Assembly (NCBI GenBank): GCA_905195005.1 | Contig: CAJJUC010000078.1 | Coordinates: forward strand, 1-11,106 | Length of the DNA stretch: 11,106 nucleotides | From: an uncultured Eubacteriales bacterium | GTDB lineage: Bacteria; Bacillota; Clostridia; UMGS1883 | Reading direction: 5' to 3' | Part shown: positions 1 to 7,064 of the stretch, piece after piece | Layout of the letters: each line of letters begins with the position of its first letter | Position numbering within the stretch: the first letter of the stretch is position 1 | The notes under the pieces: model-generated | Seen by the model: only the letters and a program-made list of their open reading frames with translations | Databases searched by the model: none | What the model was told of the DNA's origin: nothing | Made by a program: the position numbers and the translations under genes

Positions 1-735
1 CGAGGAATTCTGAGTGGGACGCGGAGATTTAGTTATAGTGCGGTAAAGAAATATATCGTTGGCTAAAGTGAGCTTGAGCTCTCCTGAATATTGCCTCGCG
101 TCAGGCTGCGGCCGCACGCTTTTAAGCTTGCTCTTCATACTGCCCGTAACTATCAGCGCAGCAATCAGCCCGACAATCAGGCTGCCTGCTATCAGAATCA
201 GCAGATTAGATTTCTCCTGCTCTTCCAAATTTTCAGCCGGCCTGTTGTCAACGTCAAAGGGCGCGTCCTGCTCCGCCTGGTCTAAATAATCGTCCGTCAG
301 CGACAAAAAGCGTTCAAACGCCGAATAATAGCTCCCCCGGCTTAAATAAGGCACCATTTGACTGCTGATATAATCCAGGCCGTAATCTGTAAAAACCCTC
401 TGCCCGCGGCCCGATGTGGAAATAGCCCAATCCCGGTATTCCATGCTGATAAGCAGGAGTATGCCGTCATAATCCTCCCCGTAGCCGTATCCGTTATAAT
501 CAAAATAATCGTCCGCATATTCCTCCGGAGTTTTACCCTCCAGCGAATCAACCGTAACAATAACGGCGTCAAATTGATATTTTCGTGCAAGTTCCTCTAT
601 CTGTCCGCGCAGCATCTGCTCCTGGCTCTCATCCAGCAGCCCGGCCATATCCTGTATCCTGTCTGCTCCGGCGGCATAAACGGAGGGAATGAATAAAATC
701 AGCAGCGCCGCAAGCAGGGCCAAATATTTTTTCAT
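1..735 (-). CDS. TPM-domain membrane protein A (YdjH-like), 3' end cut by window edge
   Basis: This is an open frame of 245 codons from an ATG at 735 to the window edge, with no stop reached. A signal peptide (residues 1-21, ending VYA) is followed by a TPM domain (about 26-155, with a DYDGILLLIS core near 88-97). Then come an acidic linker, one membrane segment (about 177-197) and a basic cytoplasmic tail holding DIFLYRTITK (227-236). The layout implies an extracytoplasmic TPM domain anchored by one helix. It is a paralogue of the gene at 3289-4086. By that comparison only a short Ser/Gly-rich tail of roughly 15-20 residues is missing. The start overlaps the stop of the upstream zinc-ribbon gene (ATGA) and has GGGAGGGA as ribosome site. 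Homology to B. subtilis YdjH is inferred from architecture and neighbours. TPM domains are often called putative phosphatases; no activity is shown here. Confidence 0.85.
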   Translation of the reverse strand, partial: MKKYLALLAALLILFIPSVYAAGADRIQDMAGLLDESQEQMLRGQIEELARKYQFDAVIVTVDSLEGKTPEEYADDYFDYNGYGYGEDYDGILLLISMEYRDWAISTSGRGQRVFTDYGLDYISSQMVPYLSRGSYYSAFERFLSLTDDYLDQAEQDAPFDVDNRPAENLEEQEKSNLLILIAGSLIVGLIAALIVTGSMKSKLKSVRPQPDARQYSGELKLTLANDIFLYRTITKSPRPTQNSS

Positions 736-1811
736 AATATCCCTCCCAGCAGCATTATAAGCGCGGCGGCGGCCGCTCCCCCGGCAAACACGCCCGCAAA
801 CCATCGCCAATAGGCGCCCTTATCCATGGGAAGATCTCCTATAAATTTGCCCGTCTGCCCGTTCATGGCGAAAGTATAGATTTTGCCCTGGTAAACGCTG
901 TTCAGCAGCCATACGGGCAGCAGCGCGTATCGGACATGCCCGTCTGAAAAATTAACTGAAAGCTGTTCGGGCACGCATGTCGCGTAGCCCGTAACTGTGC
1001 CGGCCAATACGCTTTGAGCGCTGTTTTTTATGCGCTGATTGGCCCTTTCTATGCATGCGTCCGAGCCCATATCATATTTATCGGCCAGATATCCGGCCAG
1101 ATAAGCGGTCTTAAAATCCACGGCCTCCTTAAAGTCAAAAGGCTCCAGCGCCTCCATAATGGAATCGTCCATTTTACTGGAGCCGTCCACGGGCACGCCG
1201 TAAAAATCCATGGAGCCGTCCCGGAAAATCCGGAAATGCAAAGTTTCAGTGTAATTATATTTGCTGTCGCTCCAAAAGCGCACCTTGGTCCCCTTAAATC
1301 TGCCCGACGCCTGCGCATTGCAGTCAAACAGCCAGAAGGGCACATAAATTCCCTTAATTTCTTCAATATGATTCTCGCTCTTAAACGCCTTAGGCAGCAG
1401 CCGCTTACCTTTAAGATGCCTGGCCAGAGCGTTCTTGGCCGCTTGTTTATTCAATTTAAAGGGAATCACCAAATCAGGCTTAAGCATGCCCGAAAGGCGG
1501 GATTTAATCACAATGGAACTGCCGCAGTAAGGGCAGCTTAAAGAAGCGGTATTCTCATCCGCAACTATCTCTCCTCCGCAGGAGGAACAGCAGAAAACCG
1601 CCATATTTTCAGCGTCTTCCCATTCCTCCGATGGGCCGCTGCTCCATTCCTGTTTATCCTCGCAATGTTTATTCAGCTCGCTTTGATATGCTTTTAAATC
1701 TTCAGTATTAAATTCAGTATCGCAATACGGGCATTTTAATTTCTGCAAATTAGGATCAAACGCCAGGCTGCCCCCGCAGCACGGGCATTCAAATTCCATT
1801 GTGTCCGCCAT
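732..1811 (-). CDS. Tail-anchored zinc-ribbon protein A (YdjG-like, TFIIB-type zinc fingers)
   Basis: A 359-residue protein. I chose the ATG at 1811 because GGAGGAGG lies just upstream; an in-frame ATG at 1868 would add 19 basic residues before this site. Two CxxC...CxxC zinc ribbons lie at the N-terminus (C9/C12 with C27/C30, and C75/C78 with C93/C96). A middle region of about 220 residues follows, with conserved stretches shared with the paralogue at 4099-5190 (IPFK, YVPFW-FDC, EAVDF, INGQTGK-like NGQTGK). One C-terminal membrane helix (about 337-358) ends the chain. There is no signal peptide, so the zinc domains should be cytoplasmic and the protein tail-anchored. It overlaps the downstream TPM gene by 4 nt, so the two are probably translated together and may form a complex, as proposed for YdjG/YdjH. 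Codon use differs from paralogue B: 9 of 17 valines are GTG, against 1 of 17 there. Confidence 0.88.
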   Translation of the reverse strand: MADTMEFECPCCGGSLAFDPNLQKLKCPYCDTEFNTEDLKAYQSELNKHCEDKQEWSSGPSEEWEDAENMAVFCCSSCGGEIVADENTASLSCPYCGSSIVIKSRLSGMLKPDLVIPFKLNKQAAKNALARHLKGKRLLPKAFKSENHIEEIKGIYVPFWLFDCNAQASGRFKGTKVRFWSDSKYNYTETLHFRIFRDGSMDFYGVPVDGSSKMDDSIMEALEPFDFKEAVDFKTAYLAGYLADKYDMGSDACIERANQRIKNSAQSVLAGTVTGYATCVPEQLSVNFSDGHVRYALLPVWLLNSVYQGKIYTFAMNGQTGKFIGDLPMDKGAYWRWFAGVFAGGAAAAALIMLLGGIL

Positions 1812-1852
1812 AATCCTCCTCCAAGAAATCTTTCCGCCGTTCCTTTTTAACC

Positions 1853-1877
1853 GCGCGCGTATATTCAAAGCGCGCGC
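1853..1877. repeat. GC-alternating inverted repeat in 124-nt gap
   Basis: The gap 1812-1935 between the SPFH gene and zinc-ribbon gene A holds a 7-bp inverted repeat made of alternating G and C (1853-1859 with 1871-1877, 11-nt loop). On the minus strand it is followed by GGTTAAAAAGG rather than a T-run, so it is not a clear intrinsic terminator. It is the longest gap in the minus-strand gene run after the ferredoxin, and may mark an RNA processing site or an old junction. I saw no convincing promoter here. Confidence 0.4.
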
Positions 1878-1935
1878 AGGCCTGCCGGGCGGGAAAAATA
1901 TTTATTTTCGTTGCGCAGCCTGCAATTCCGCTTGC

Positions 1936-3261
1936 TTATTTAACGTCGTCCTCGTCAAACTTATCGCCGCATTCAGGACAGAATTTGGGCGGATGCGCCG
2001 GATCTTCCGGCTCCCAGCCGCATTTATCGCATTTATACAAAAGCGCTCCCTGCGGCTTTTTCTGACCGCATTCAGAACAGAACTTGCCCTTATTCACCGC
2101 TCCGCAGGAACAAATCCACCCTTCCTGAGGTTTGCCGGCGCCGCATTCGGAGCAGAATTTGCCATTATTGGCCGCGCCGCAGGAGCAAACCCAGCCCGCT
2201 CCCTTTGAAGCCGGCTGAGCCTCCTTATCCGGCTGAGGACGCGCCTGTTCCCCCGCTTTTCCCATATTGAATAAATCCTGCGCGTTGGCGCCGCCTGCCT
2301 GCTGGGCCATGCCCAGCCCCATAAAGCCCATCATTGCGCCTCCCTCGTTTTGAGCAGCCGCGCGCATAGCGTCCGACTGCGCGCCTATAAGGGTGGCCGC
2401 CGCCATATTGGGATCCCGCATAACTGCGCTCTTCTGGAGCTGCTTGATCATCTCTTCGTCCTCTTTTGAGGCGGTAACAGAATTAATTCCGAAAGAAGCA
2501 ACCTCTATGCCCCTTAATTCCTTCCATTTCTCAGACAGCACTCCGTTAAGCGCCTGAGCCATTTCCATTGTATGCCCCGGCAAAGCGCTGTATCTCACAC
2601 CCATAGCCGAAATCTGCGCAAAAGCAGGCTGAAGAGCGGTAAGCAGCTCGGTCTTAAGCATGCTGTCTATTTCCGAACGGTTATAACTATGCTGAACGTT
2701 GCCGCATACGTTGGTATAAAAAAGCAGAGGATTAGTTATTTTATAAGAATATTCGCCGTTGCATCTTATAGAAATATCTATATCCAGCCCTATATTATTA
2801 TCCACCACCCTAAAGGGCACGGGGCTGGCTGTGCCGTATTTATTTCCCACTATTTCCTTGGTGTTAAAATAATAAACTCTCTGATCCTTGCCCGTATCGC
2901 CGCCGAAGGTGAAGCGCTTTCCTATCTGCGCAAAGGTTTTTTTAATTTCCTCGCCGAGGTTTCCGCAGAAAATGCTCGGCTCGGTTGAAGAATCGTAAAC
3001 GAACTCGCCCGCTTCATCGCAAAATTCAACGATTTTGCCCGATTCAACAATAATCATGCCCTGCCCCTCGTTCACTGCTATAACGGAGCCGTTCGAGATT
3101 ATATTATCCTCGCCCTTTTTGTTTGAGCTTCTGCCGCCCGTCTTTTTCTCGCCTTTAATAATGATTGTGTCAGCTTCCATACTGTCGCAGTAAAAAAATT
3201 CGCGCCACTGGTCGGCAAGAACGCCGCCGACTGCGCCTGCCGCCGCCTTAATCAAACCCAT
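1936..3261 (-). CDS. SPFH/Band-7-type protein with three C-terminal zinc ribbons (YdjI-like)
   Basis: A 441-residue protein without signal peptide or clear membrane helix. Residues about 25-280 match the soluble SPFH group annotated as virion core protein-like, to which YdjI belongs: a KG-D-I-NGS/VNEGQ start, then TNPLLFY, and an amphipathic part ending GIEVASFGINSVTASKEDEE. A Gly/Ala/Met-rich hinge (about 283-335) leads to three zinc ribbons: C359/C361/C370/C373, C384/C386/C395/C398 and C411/C414/C428/C431. In B. subtilis YdjI is reported to recruit PspA to the YdjG/YdjH membrane complex. Here it lies between two such pairs, so a peripheral scaffold role is the likely inference. The start at 3261 has AGGAAAGG upstream and follows the TPM B stop by 27 nt. 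Codon use appears to change near codons 125-140. Confidence 0.87.
   Translation of the reverse strand: MGLIKAAAGAVGGVLADQWREFFYCDSMEADTIIIKGEKKTGGRSSNKKGEDNIISNGSVIAVNEGQGMIIVESGKIVEFCDEAGEFVYDSSTEPSIFCGNLGEEIKKTFAQIGKRFTFGGDTGKDQRVYYFNTKEIVGNKYGTASPVPFRVVDNNIGLDIDISIRCNGEYSYKITNPLLFYTNVCGNVQHSYNRSEIDSMLKTELLTALQPAFAQISAMGVRYSALPGHTMEMAQALNGVLSEKWKELRGIEVASFGINSVTASKEDEEMIKQLQKSAVMRDPNMAAATLIGAQSDAMRAAAQNEGGAMMGFMGLGMAQQAGGANAQDLFNMGKAGEQARPQPDKEAQPASKGAGWVCSCGAANNGKFCSECGAGKPQEGWICSCGAVNKGKFCSECGQKKPQGALLYKCDKCGWEPEDPAHPPKFCPECGDKFDEDDVK
2047..2196 (-). repeat. Tandem 25-residue zinc-ribbon repeat within SPFH gene
   Basis: Residues 356-380 and 381-405 are two consecutive copies of a 25-residue unit, each with the core CSCGA-N-GKFCSECG. 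The copies differ at several residues and synonymous sites (TGC/TCC versus TGT/TCT), so this is an old internal duplication. A third, different ribbon follows. Confidence 0.75.
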
Positions 3262-3288
3262 TTATATCAATCCTTTCCTTATAATACA

Positions 3289-4086
3289 TTAATAGCTTCC
3301 GTCTCTGCCGCCGTGCGTTTTGCCCGATGATGATTGGTGCGCAGTGGTTTCGGTCGGCTTCGGCTTTTCTCTTTTCGTAACGGTGCTGTAAAGGAAAATA
3401 TCCTTTGACCGCTTTATATCCATGCTTCCCTTTTTAACATAATTTGCGGCATAGTCGTCCTTTACGGCGGTGTGCATTTTGGAAAGCTTTATCCGCGTTG
3501 CCGCAAATGCAATGATAAGCGGAATAATCAGTCCGCAAAGAAGGACAATCATATTATGCGCCGTTGTGTCTTCCTCCGCAGGTGTGCCGTCCTCGGCGGC
3601 TGCGTCGTCTGCGGAATTTTCGCCGGTCGGGTCGTCAAGAATTTCCTGCACGCACTCGGCATAAACGCTGACAGCCGACGAATAATCGTTTTCCTTTAAA
3701 TATGCAAGCACGTTATCCTCGATATATTCAAGGTTTGCGTCATAGAAAATATCGAGTGCAGAGCCGCATGTTGTAATGCAGTAATTCCTCGGGTCGGCGG
3801 AAATATACAAAAGTATTCCGTCCGCACCCGCTCCGCTGCCGTAGCCCTTGCTGTCGTAAATATCATCGGCGGTCTGTTCGGCGCTTTCGCCGCTCATTTT
3901 CTCCTCCGTGTAAACGGCGATATCAATATCATACGCATCGCGAAGCTCGGAAATATACTGCGAAAGCTCCTCCGCATCCGCCGCGGATAGAAGTGCGGCA
4001 TTGTCGCAAATCGGGTCGTTGTCAAATGCACACGCGGGAATGCAAAGCGCAAAAATAAGTGTTATTGTCAAAAGTAATTTTTTCAT
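3289..4086 (-). CDS. TPM-domain membrane protein B (YdjH-like)
   Basis: A complete 265-residue paralogue of the protein at 1-735. The signal peptide is residues 1-20 (cleavage after ACA expected). The TPM domain spans about 26-150 (core GADGILLYIS at 87-96). An Asp/Glu/Ala-rich linker (about 151-177), one membrane helix (178-197) and a cytoplasmic tail follow. The tail carries DIFLYSTVTK (229-238) and ends in a Ser/Gly-rich SSSGKTHGGRDGSY. The extracytoplasmic domain has three cysteines not found at matching places in copy A (C103, C107, C145). The gene starts 12 nt after zinc-ribbon gene B, with a GGGGGCGGAG ribosome site, so the pair is a unit. The function is inferred from YdjH: a membrane partner of the zinc-ribbon protein. 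The biochemical role is unknown. Confidence 0.87.
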   Translation of the reverse strand: MKKLLLTITLIFALCIPACAFDNDPICDNAALLSAADAEELSQYISELRDAYDIDIAVYTEEKMSGESAEQTADDIYDSKGYGSGAGADGILLYISADPRNYCITTCGSALDIFYDANLEYIEDNVLAYLKENDYSSAVSVYAECVQEILDDPTGENSADDAAAEDGTPAEEDTTAHNMIVLLCGLIIPLIIAFAATRIKLSKMHTAVKDDYAANYVKKGSMDIKRSKDIFLYSTVTKREKPKPTETTAHQSSSGKTHGGRDGSY

Positions 4087-4098
4087 TTCTCCGCCCCC

Positions 4099-5190
4099 TT
4101 ATTTAAGTAAAAGCAGCACAATGACCGCCGCCGCGGCATATGCAATTCCGAGGGTTTTAAGAAAAAACATTCTTTTTTTGCGCTTGTCAACGGGGTAATC
4201 CCCGGCAACCTTGCCCGTCTGTCCGTTGATTGCATAGCGATAGGATTTGTCGCCGTATTTAATATTCAGCATCCATATCGGGAGAAGCGCATAGCGAATC
4301 TTGCCGCCGGAAAAGCCGATATAGGAGCTTGCAGTTTCAACGGCGGAATATCCGCCCGTTGTGGAGCGGAACATTTCTTCCGTTGAGCGCTTAACGCGTT
4401 CGTTTGCGCGCTGCTTGCGCTCCTCCGCCGAAATATCGTACTTTTCTGCAAGAAATCCCGAAATATAGCCCGGGGCAAAGTCAACAGCCTCGCTGCAATC
4501 GAAAGGTTCAACCGCTTCGATATATGTATCATCCGTTTTTTTCGAAGCGTCCGCCGGGATATTTTCAAATCCGATGCTTCCGCTGCGGATAAGGCGGAAA
4601 TGGTCGATTTTTGTATAATCATAGCGCGAATCGCTCCAATGGCTGACCTGCTGCGCGTTATAGCTTATGTCGGCTTCACAGTCGCAGTCGAACATCCAGA
4701 ACGGAACATAAACGCCCGACATTTCTTCGATTTTCTTCCTGTTTTTGAACGCATTGGGCAGAAACGGCGCTTTCTTACAGGCGTTTTCGAACGCCTCCAT
4801 TGCGCTTTTTTTGTCCGTTTTGAACGGAACGATATAATCGGGGCGCGCTGCGCCCTCAAACTTTCCCTGAACTATGGTTGAATTTCCGCAATAGGGGCAA
4901 ACGGTTGCGCTCATTGAATCGTCACCGGTTATTTCTGCGCCGCACGACGGGCATGTATAGCTTGCAAAGCCTCCCTGCTCGGCTTCGGAAAACGAGCGCG
5001 GCTCATAATTATCCCAGTCATAGTGCGATTTTTTGTTTTCGCCCTCAAGCTGCTGCATTGTTTCGGCGGAAAAATCGTTTCCGCAGGATTTGCAGTGCAT
5101 GTTCTGCGTTTTTCCGTCAAAGCTCAGCGGCGAGCCGCAGCACGGGCATTTGTAATTCTGTACTGTTTCCGTAACAACACACTTCCTCAC
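4099..5190 (-). CDS. Tail-anchored zinc-ribbon protein B (YdjG-like)
   Basis: A 363-residue paralogue of the protein at 732-1811. The start is GTG at 5190; its GTGA overlaps the rsmI stop codon by 4 nt, so translation is probably coupled to rsmI. No other in-frame start fits before the first zinc site. Zinc ribbons are C15/C18 with C33/C36 and C80/C83 with C98/C101. The middle region keeps VPFK, YVPFWMFDCDCE, EAVEPFDCSEAVDF and INGQTGKVAGDYPVDK. A basic KRKKR patch precedes the C-terminal membrane helix (about 343-362), placing the N-terminal bulk in the cytoplasm. Codon use (GTT, CGC, TCG, GCG/GCA) matches rsmI and the other upstream genes, so this copy looks resident. It probably forms a membrane complex with TPM protein B and the SPFH protein. 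Confidence 0.87.
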   Translation of the reverse strand: MRKCVVTETVQNYKCPCCGSPLSFDGKTQNMHCKSCGNDFSAETMQQLEGENKKSHYDWDNYEPRSFSEAEQGGFASYTCPSCGAEITGDDSMSATVCPYCGNSTIVQGKFEGAARPDYIVPFKTDKKSAMEAFENACKKAPFLPNAFKNRKKIEEMSGVYVPFWMFDCDCEADISYNAQQVSHWSDSRYDYTKIDHFRLIRSGSIGFENIPADASKKTDDTYIEAVEPFDCSEAVDFAPGYISGFLAEKYDISAEERKQRANERVKRSTEEMFRSTTGGYSAVETASSYIGFSGGKIRYALLPIWMLNIKYGDKSYRYAINGQTGKVAGDYPVDKRKKRMFFLKTLGIAYAAAAVIVLLLLK

Positions 5191-6026
5191 CTTTTATATG
5201 CATTATATATATCACGCTTTGAAACGCCGCGGTCCTTCGCCGCAGCCTTGATTGCGTCCTTTTCGGTCATGCCTTGGGAAAGATATGCCGCAATATGCTC
5301 CGCAACGGACATTTCCGCCCATTTGCGCTCATTTTCTTCCTTTATCTCATCGGGATTTTTCCCCTCGACAACCAGAACGAATTCACCGCGCGGCGGATTT
5401 TCCGCATAATATGCGGCGGCTTCCTCCAGCGTTGTGCGGCGGATTTCCTCATGAAGCTTCGTCAGCTCGCGGCAGAGCGCAATTTTCCTGCTGCCGAAAT
5501 ACTTTCCCATGTCGCGCAGCGTTGCATTAAGCTTATGCGGCGCTTCGTAGAAAATCATGGTGCGTTCCTCGTTTTTCAGCTTTTCAAGCATTTCCGCTCT
5601 GCCGTGCTTATTGACCGTCAGAAAGCCCTCAAACGCAAATCTGCCGGTTGAAAGTCCGCTTGATATAAGCGCATTTATCCCTGCAACCGCTCCGGGAACC
5701 GGCACAACATCCACCCCGTGCTCGGCGCAAAGCCGCACAAGATCCTCCCCGGGGTCGCTGATTGCCGGTGTTCCGGCATCGCTCACAAGCGCAATATTTT
5801 TTCCGTTTTTCATTTCGTTTATCAGATATTCGCCCTTTTCGCGCCTGTTATGCTCGAAATAGCTCGTCAGCGGCTTTTCGATTTCCAGATGATTCAGGAG
5901 CTGAAGCGTTCGGCGCGTGTCCTCCGCGGCGATAAGGTCAACGCTTTTCAGAACCTCAACGCAGCGGTATGTAATATCACCGAGATTTCCTATCGGTGTT
6001 GCACAAAGATATAGCTTTCCGTTCAT
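5187..6026 (-). CDS. rsmI: 16S rRNA (cytidine1402-2'-O)-methyltransferase RsmI
   Basis: A 279-residue protein of the tetrapyrrole-methylase fold, of usual size for RsmI. Family motifs are clear: ATPIGNLGDIT (9-19), AEDTRRT (34-40), TSYFEHNRREK (54-64), SDAGTPAISDPG (82-93) and VPVPGA (108-113). RsmI uses S-adenosylmethionine to methylate the ribose of C1402 in the ribosomal decoding centre. The ATG at 6026 is preceded by TGAGGT and lies 8 nt after the stop of the TrmN6-like gene. The pair trmN6-like/rsmI recalls yabB-yabC in B. subtilis, without the small yazA gene between them. The stop overlaps the GTG of zinc-ribbon gene B, tying a translation gene to the membrane block. Confidence 0.97.
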   Translation of the reverse strand: MNGKLYLCATPIGNLGDITYRCVEVLKSVDLIAAEDTRRTLQLLNHLEIEKPLTSYFEHNRREKGEYLINEMKNGKNIALVSDAGTPAISDPGEDLVRLCAEHGVDVVPVPGAVAGINALISSGLSTGRFAFEGFLTVNKHGRAEMLEKLKNEERTMIFYEAPHKLNATLRDMGKYFGSRKIALCRELTKLHEEIRRTTLEEAAAYYAENPPRGEFVLVVEGKNPDEIKEENERKWAEMSVAEHIAAYLSQGMTEKDAIKAAAKDRGVSKRDIYNAYKR

Positions 6027-6034
6027 GTTTTACC

Positions 6035-6760
6035 TCATTTCAGGGACTGAATGTAATTGCCGTCACTGTCGTACATAAACAGCGGTTTTTCAAGCTTGAG
6101 AAACGGTTTTCCGCCCTCCGCGCCCTCAATCAGAATGAGTGACGCCGCTTTTTCGGCTGACGGATAAACAATCTGCAGCCGTTTCGGCTCAATCCCGTAT
6201 TTGCGGAAGGTTGAAACAACATCGCACATTCTGTCGGCGCGGTGAACCATAAAAAGCTTGCCGCACGGCTTTAAAACCGCCTTGCTCATTTTAACAACAT
6301 CGTTAAGCGTGCAGGCGATTTCATGGCGCGCAACCGCAAGCTTATCCTTCGGATTCACAAGTCCGCCGCCGAAATTCATATAAGGCGGATTGCACGTAAC
6401 GGCGTCGAACGCATGCCGCCCGTATATTTCGGCGCAGCTTTTCAAATCGCCGCAGGTGACGCGGATTTTATCCTCAAGTCCGTTCAAAAGCATTGTTCTT
6501 TTTGCCATGTCCGCAACCTCGGGAACAATTTCGATTGCTTCCTCAGCCTCCAAATCGTTCAAGCCCCAAAGCAGCACCGGGATAATTCCCGTGCCGGTGC
6601 ACATATCGAGCACGCGCGCGCCTTTTTTCGGCGCGGCAAAGCGCGCCAGCAGCACCGCGTCGCTCCCGAAGCAGAACCCGTCCTTATTCTGAATAACCTT
6701 ATATCCCTTTAAGCCGAGATCCTCGACCTTTTCATATTCGTAAACCAACTGATTTTTCAC
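6035..6760 (-). CDS. trmN6: TrmN6/YabB-type tRNA1(Val) adenine-37 N6-methyltransferase
   Basis: A class I S-adenosylmethionine-dependent methyltransferase, 241 residues from the GTG at 6760. Signature parts are the N-terminal QNKDGFCFGSDAVLLARFA (24-42), motif I VLDMCTGTGIIP (50-61), the acidic E77 of motif II and the catalytic NPPY (124-127) typical of N6-adenine methyltransferases. The assignment to TrmN6 rests on these motifs and on the next gene being rsmI. The start is uncertain: the GTG at 6760 has no separate ribosome site, while a TTG at 6748 has GGAG 11 nt upstream. The open frame continues upstream to 6871, but that part reads through the hairpin and the ferredoxin gene in another frame, so I left it out. 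Confidence 0.9.
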   Translation of the reverse strand: MKNQLVYEYEKVEDLGLKGYKVIQNKDGFCFGSDAVLLARFAAPKKGARVLDMCTGTGIIPVLLWGLNDLEAEEAIEIVPEVADMAKRTMLLNGLEDKIRVTCGDLKSCAEIYGRHAFDAVTCNPPYMNFGGGLVNPKDKLAVARHEIACTLNDVVKMSKAVLKPCGKLFMVHRADRMCDVVSTFRKYGIEPKRLQIVYPSAEKAASLILIEGAEGGKPFLKLEKPLFMYDSDGNYIQSLK

Positions 6761-6768
6761 TCCACATA

Positions 6769-6803
6769 AATCATAACCACCCGTAAAACGGGTGGTTATG
6801 ATT
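6769..6803. repeat. Perfect 16-bp hairpin with 3-nt loop
   Basis: The arms 6769-6784 (AATCATAACCACCCGT) and 6788-6803 are exact reverse complements around AAA. The structure sits in the 47-nt gap between the ferredoxin stop and the methyltransferase start. In the minus-strand RNA it ends 5 nt before the GGAG. There is no T-run after it in either direction, so it is not a standard terminator. It could be an RNA processing or stabilising element, or a copy of a dispersed palindromic repeat. Confidence 0.85.
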
Positions 6804-6807
6804 CCGA

Positions 6808-6981
6808 TTATTCTGCAGGATTGGGAGCGCCAACGGGGCATGTTCCGGCGCAGGCTCCGCATTCGATGCACTGATCCGCGTCAATCACGTATTTGCCGTC
6901 ACCCTCGGAAATACAGCCAACGGGACATTCGCCCGCGCAAGCGCCGCAGCTGATGCAATCATCATTGATGATATAAGCCAT
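6808..6981 (-). CDS. 2[4Fe-4S] clostridial-type ferredoxin
   Basis: A 57-residue protein with two CxxCxxCxxxCP motifs, CISCGACAGECP and CIECGACAGTCP. They bind two [4Fe-4S] clusters that carry electrons at low potential in the cytoplasm of anaerobes. The length is normal for the family. I chose the ATG at 6981 because GAGGTG lies upstream at good distance and MAYIINDDC is the usual N-terminus; an in-frame ATG at 6999 would add 6 residues that cover the ribosome site. It is the first gene after the promoter at 7013-7040 and may be the head of the long operon. Confidence 0.96.
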   Translation of the reverse strand: MAYIINDDCISCGACAGECPVGCISEGDGKYVIDADQCIECGACAGTCPVGAPNPAE

Positions 6982-7012
6982 GTTTAACACCTCTTTCATA
7001 AATTATATTTTC

Positions 7013-7040
7013 ATTGTAGCATAAAAAATACAAATTTCAA
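7013..7040 (-). promoter_or_regulatory. Sigma-A-type promoter upstream of ferredoxin
   Basis: On the minus strand, TTGAAA (7035-7040) is separated by 16 bp from TACAAT (7013-7018), in an AT-rich 83-bp gap after the LysRS gene. A start near 7006 would give a leader of about 25 nt before the ferredoxin ATG. I found no clear intrinsic terminator for LysRS in this gap, so read-through is possible. Confidence 0.7.
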
Positions 7041-7064
7041 TACTTTTTTGCAATTTTTTAGCTG

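Noticed and set aside
6769..6803. Intrinsic terminator between ferredoxin and methyltransferase.
   Set aside because: The stem is strong, but neither strand has a T-run after it, and the next gene starts within a few bases.
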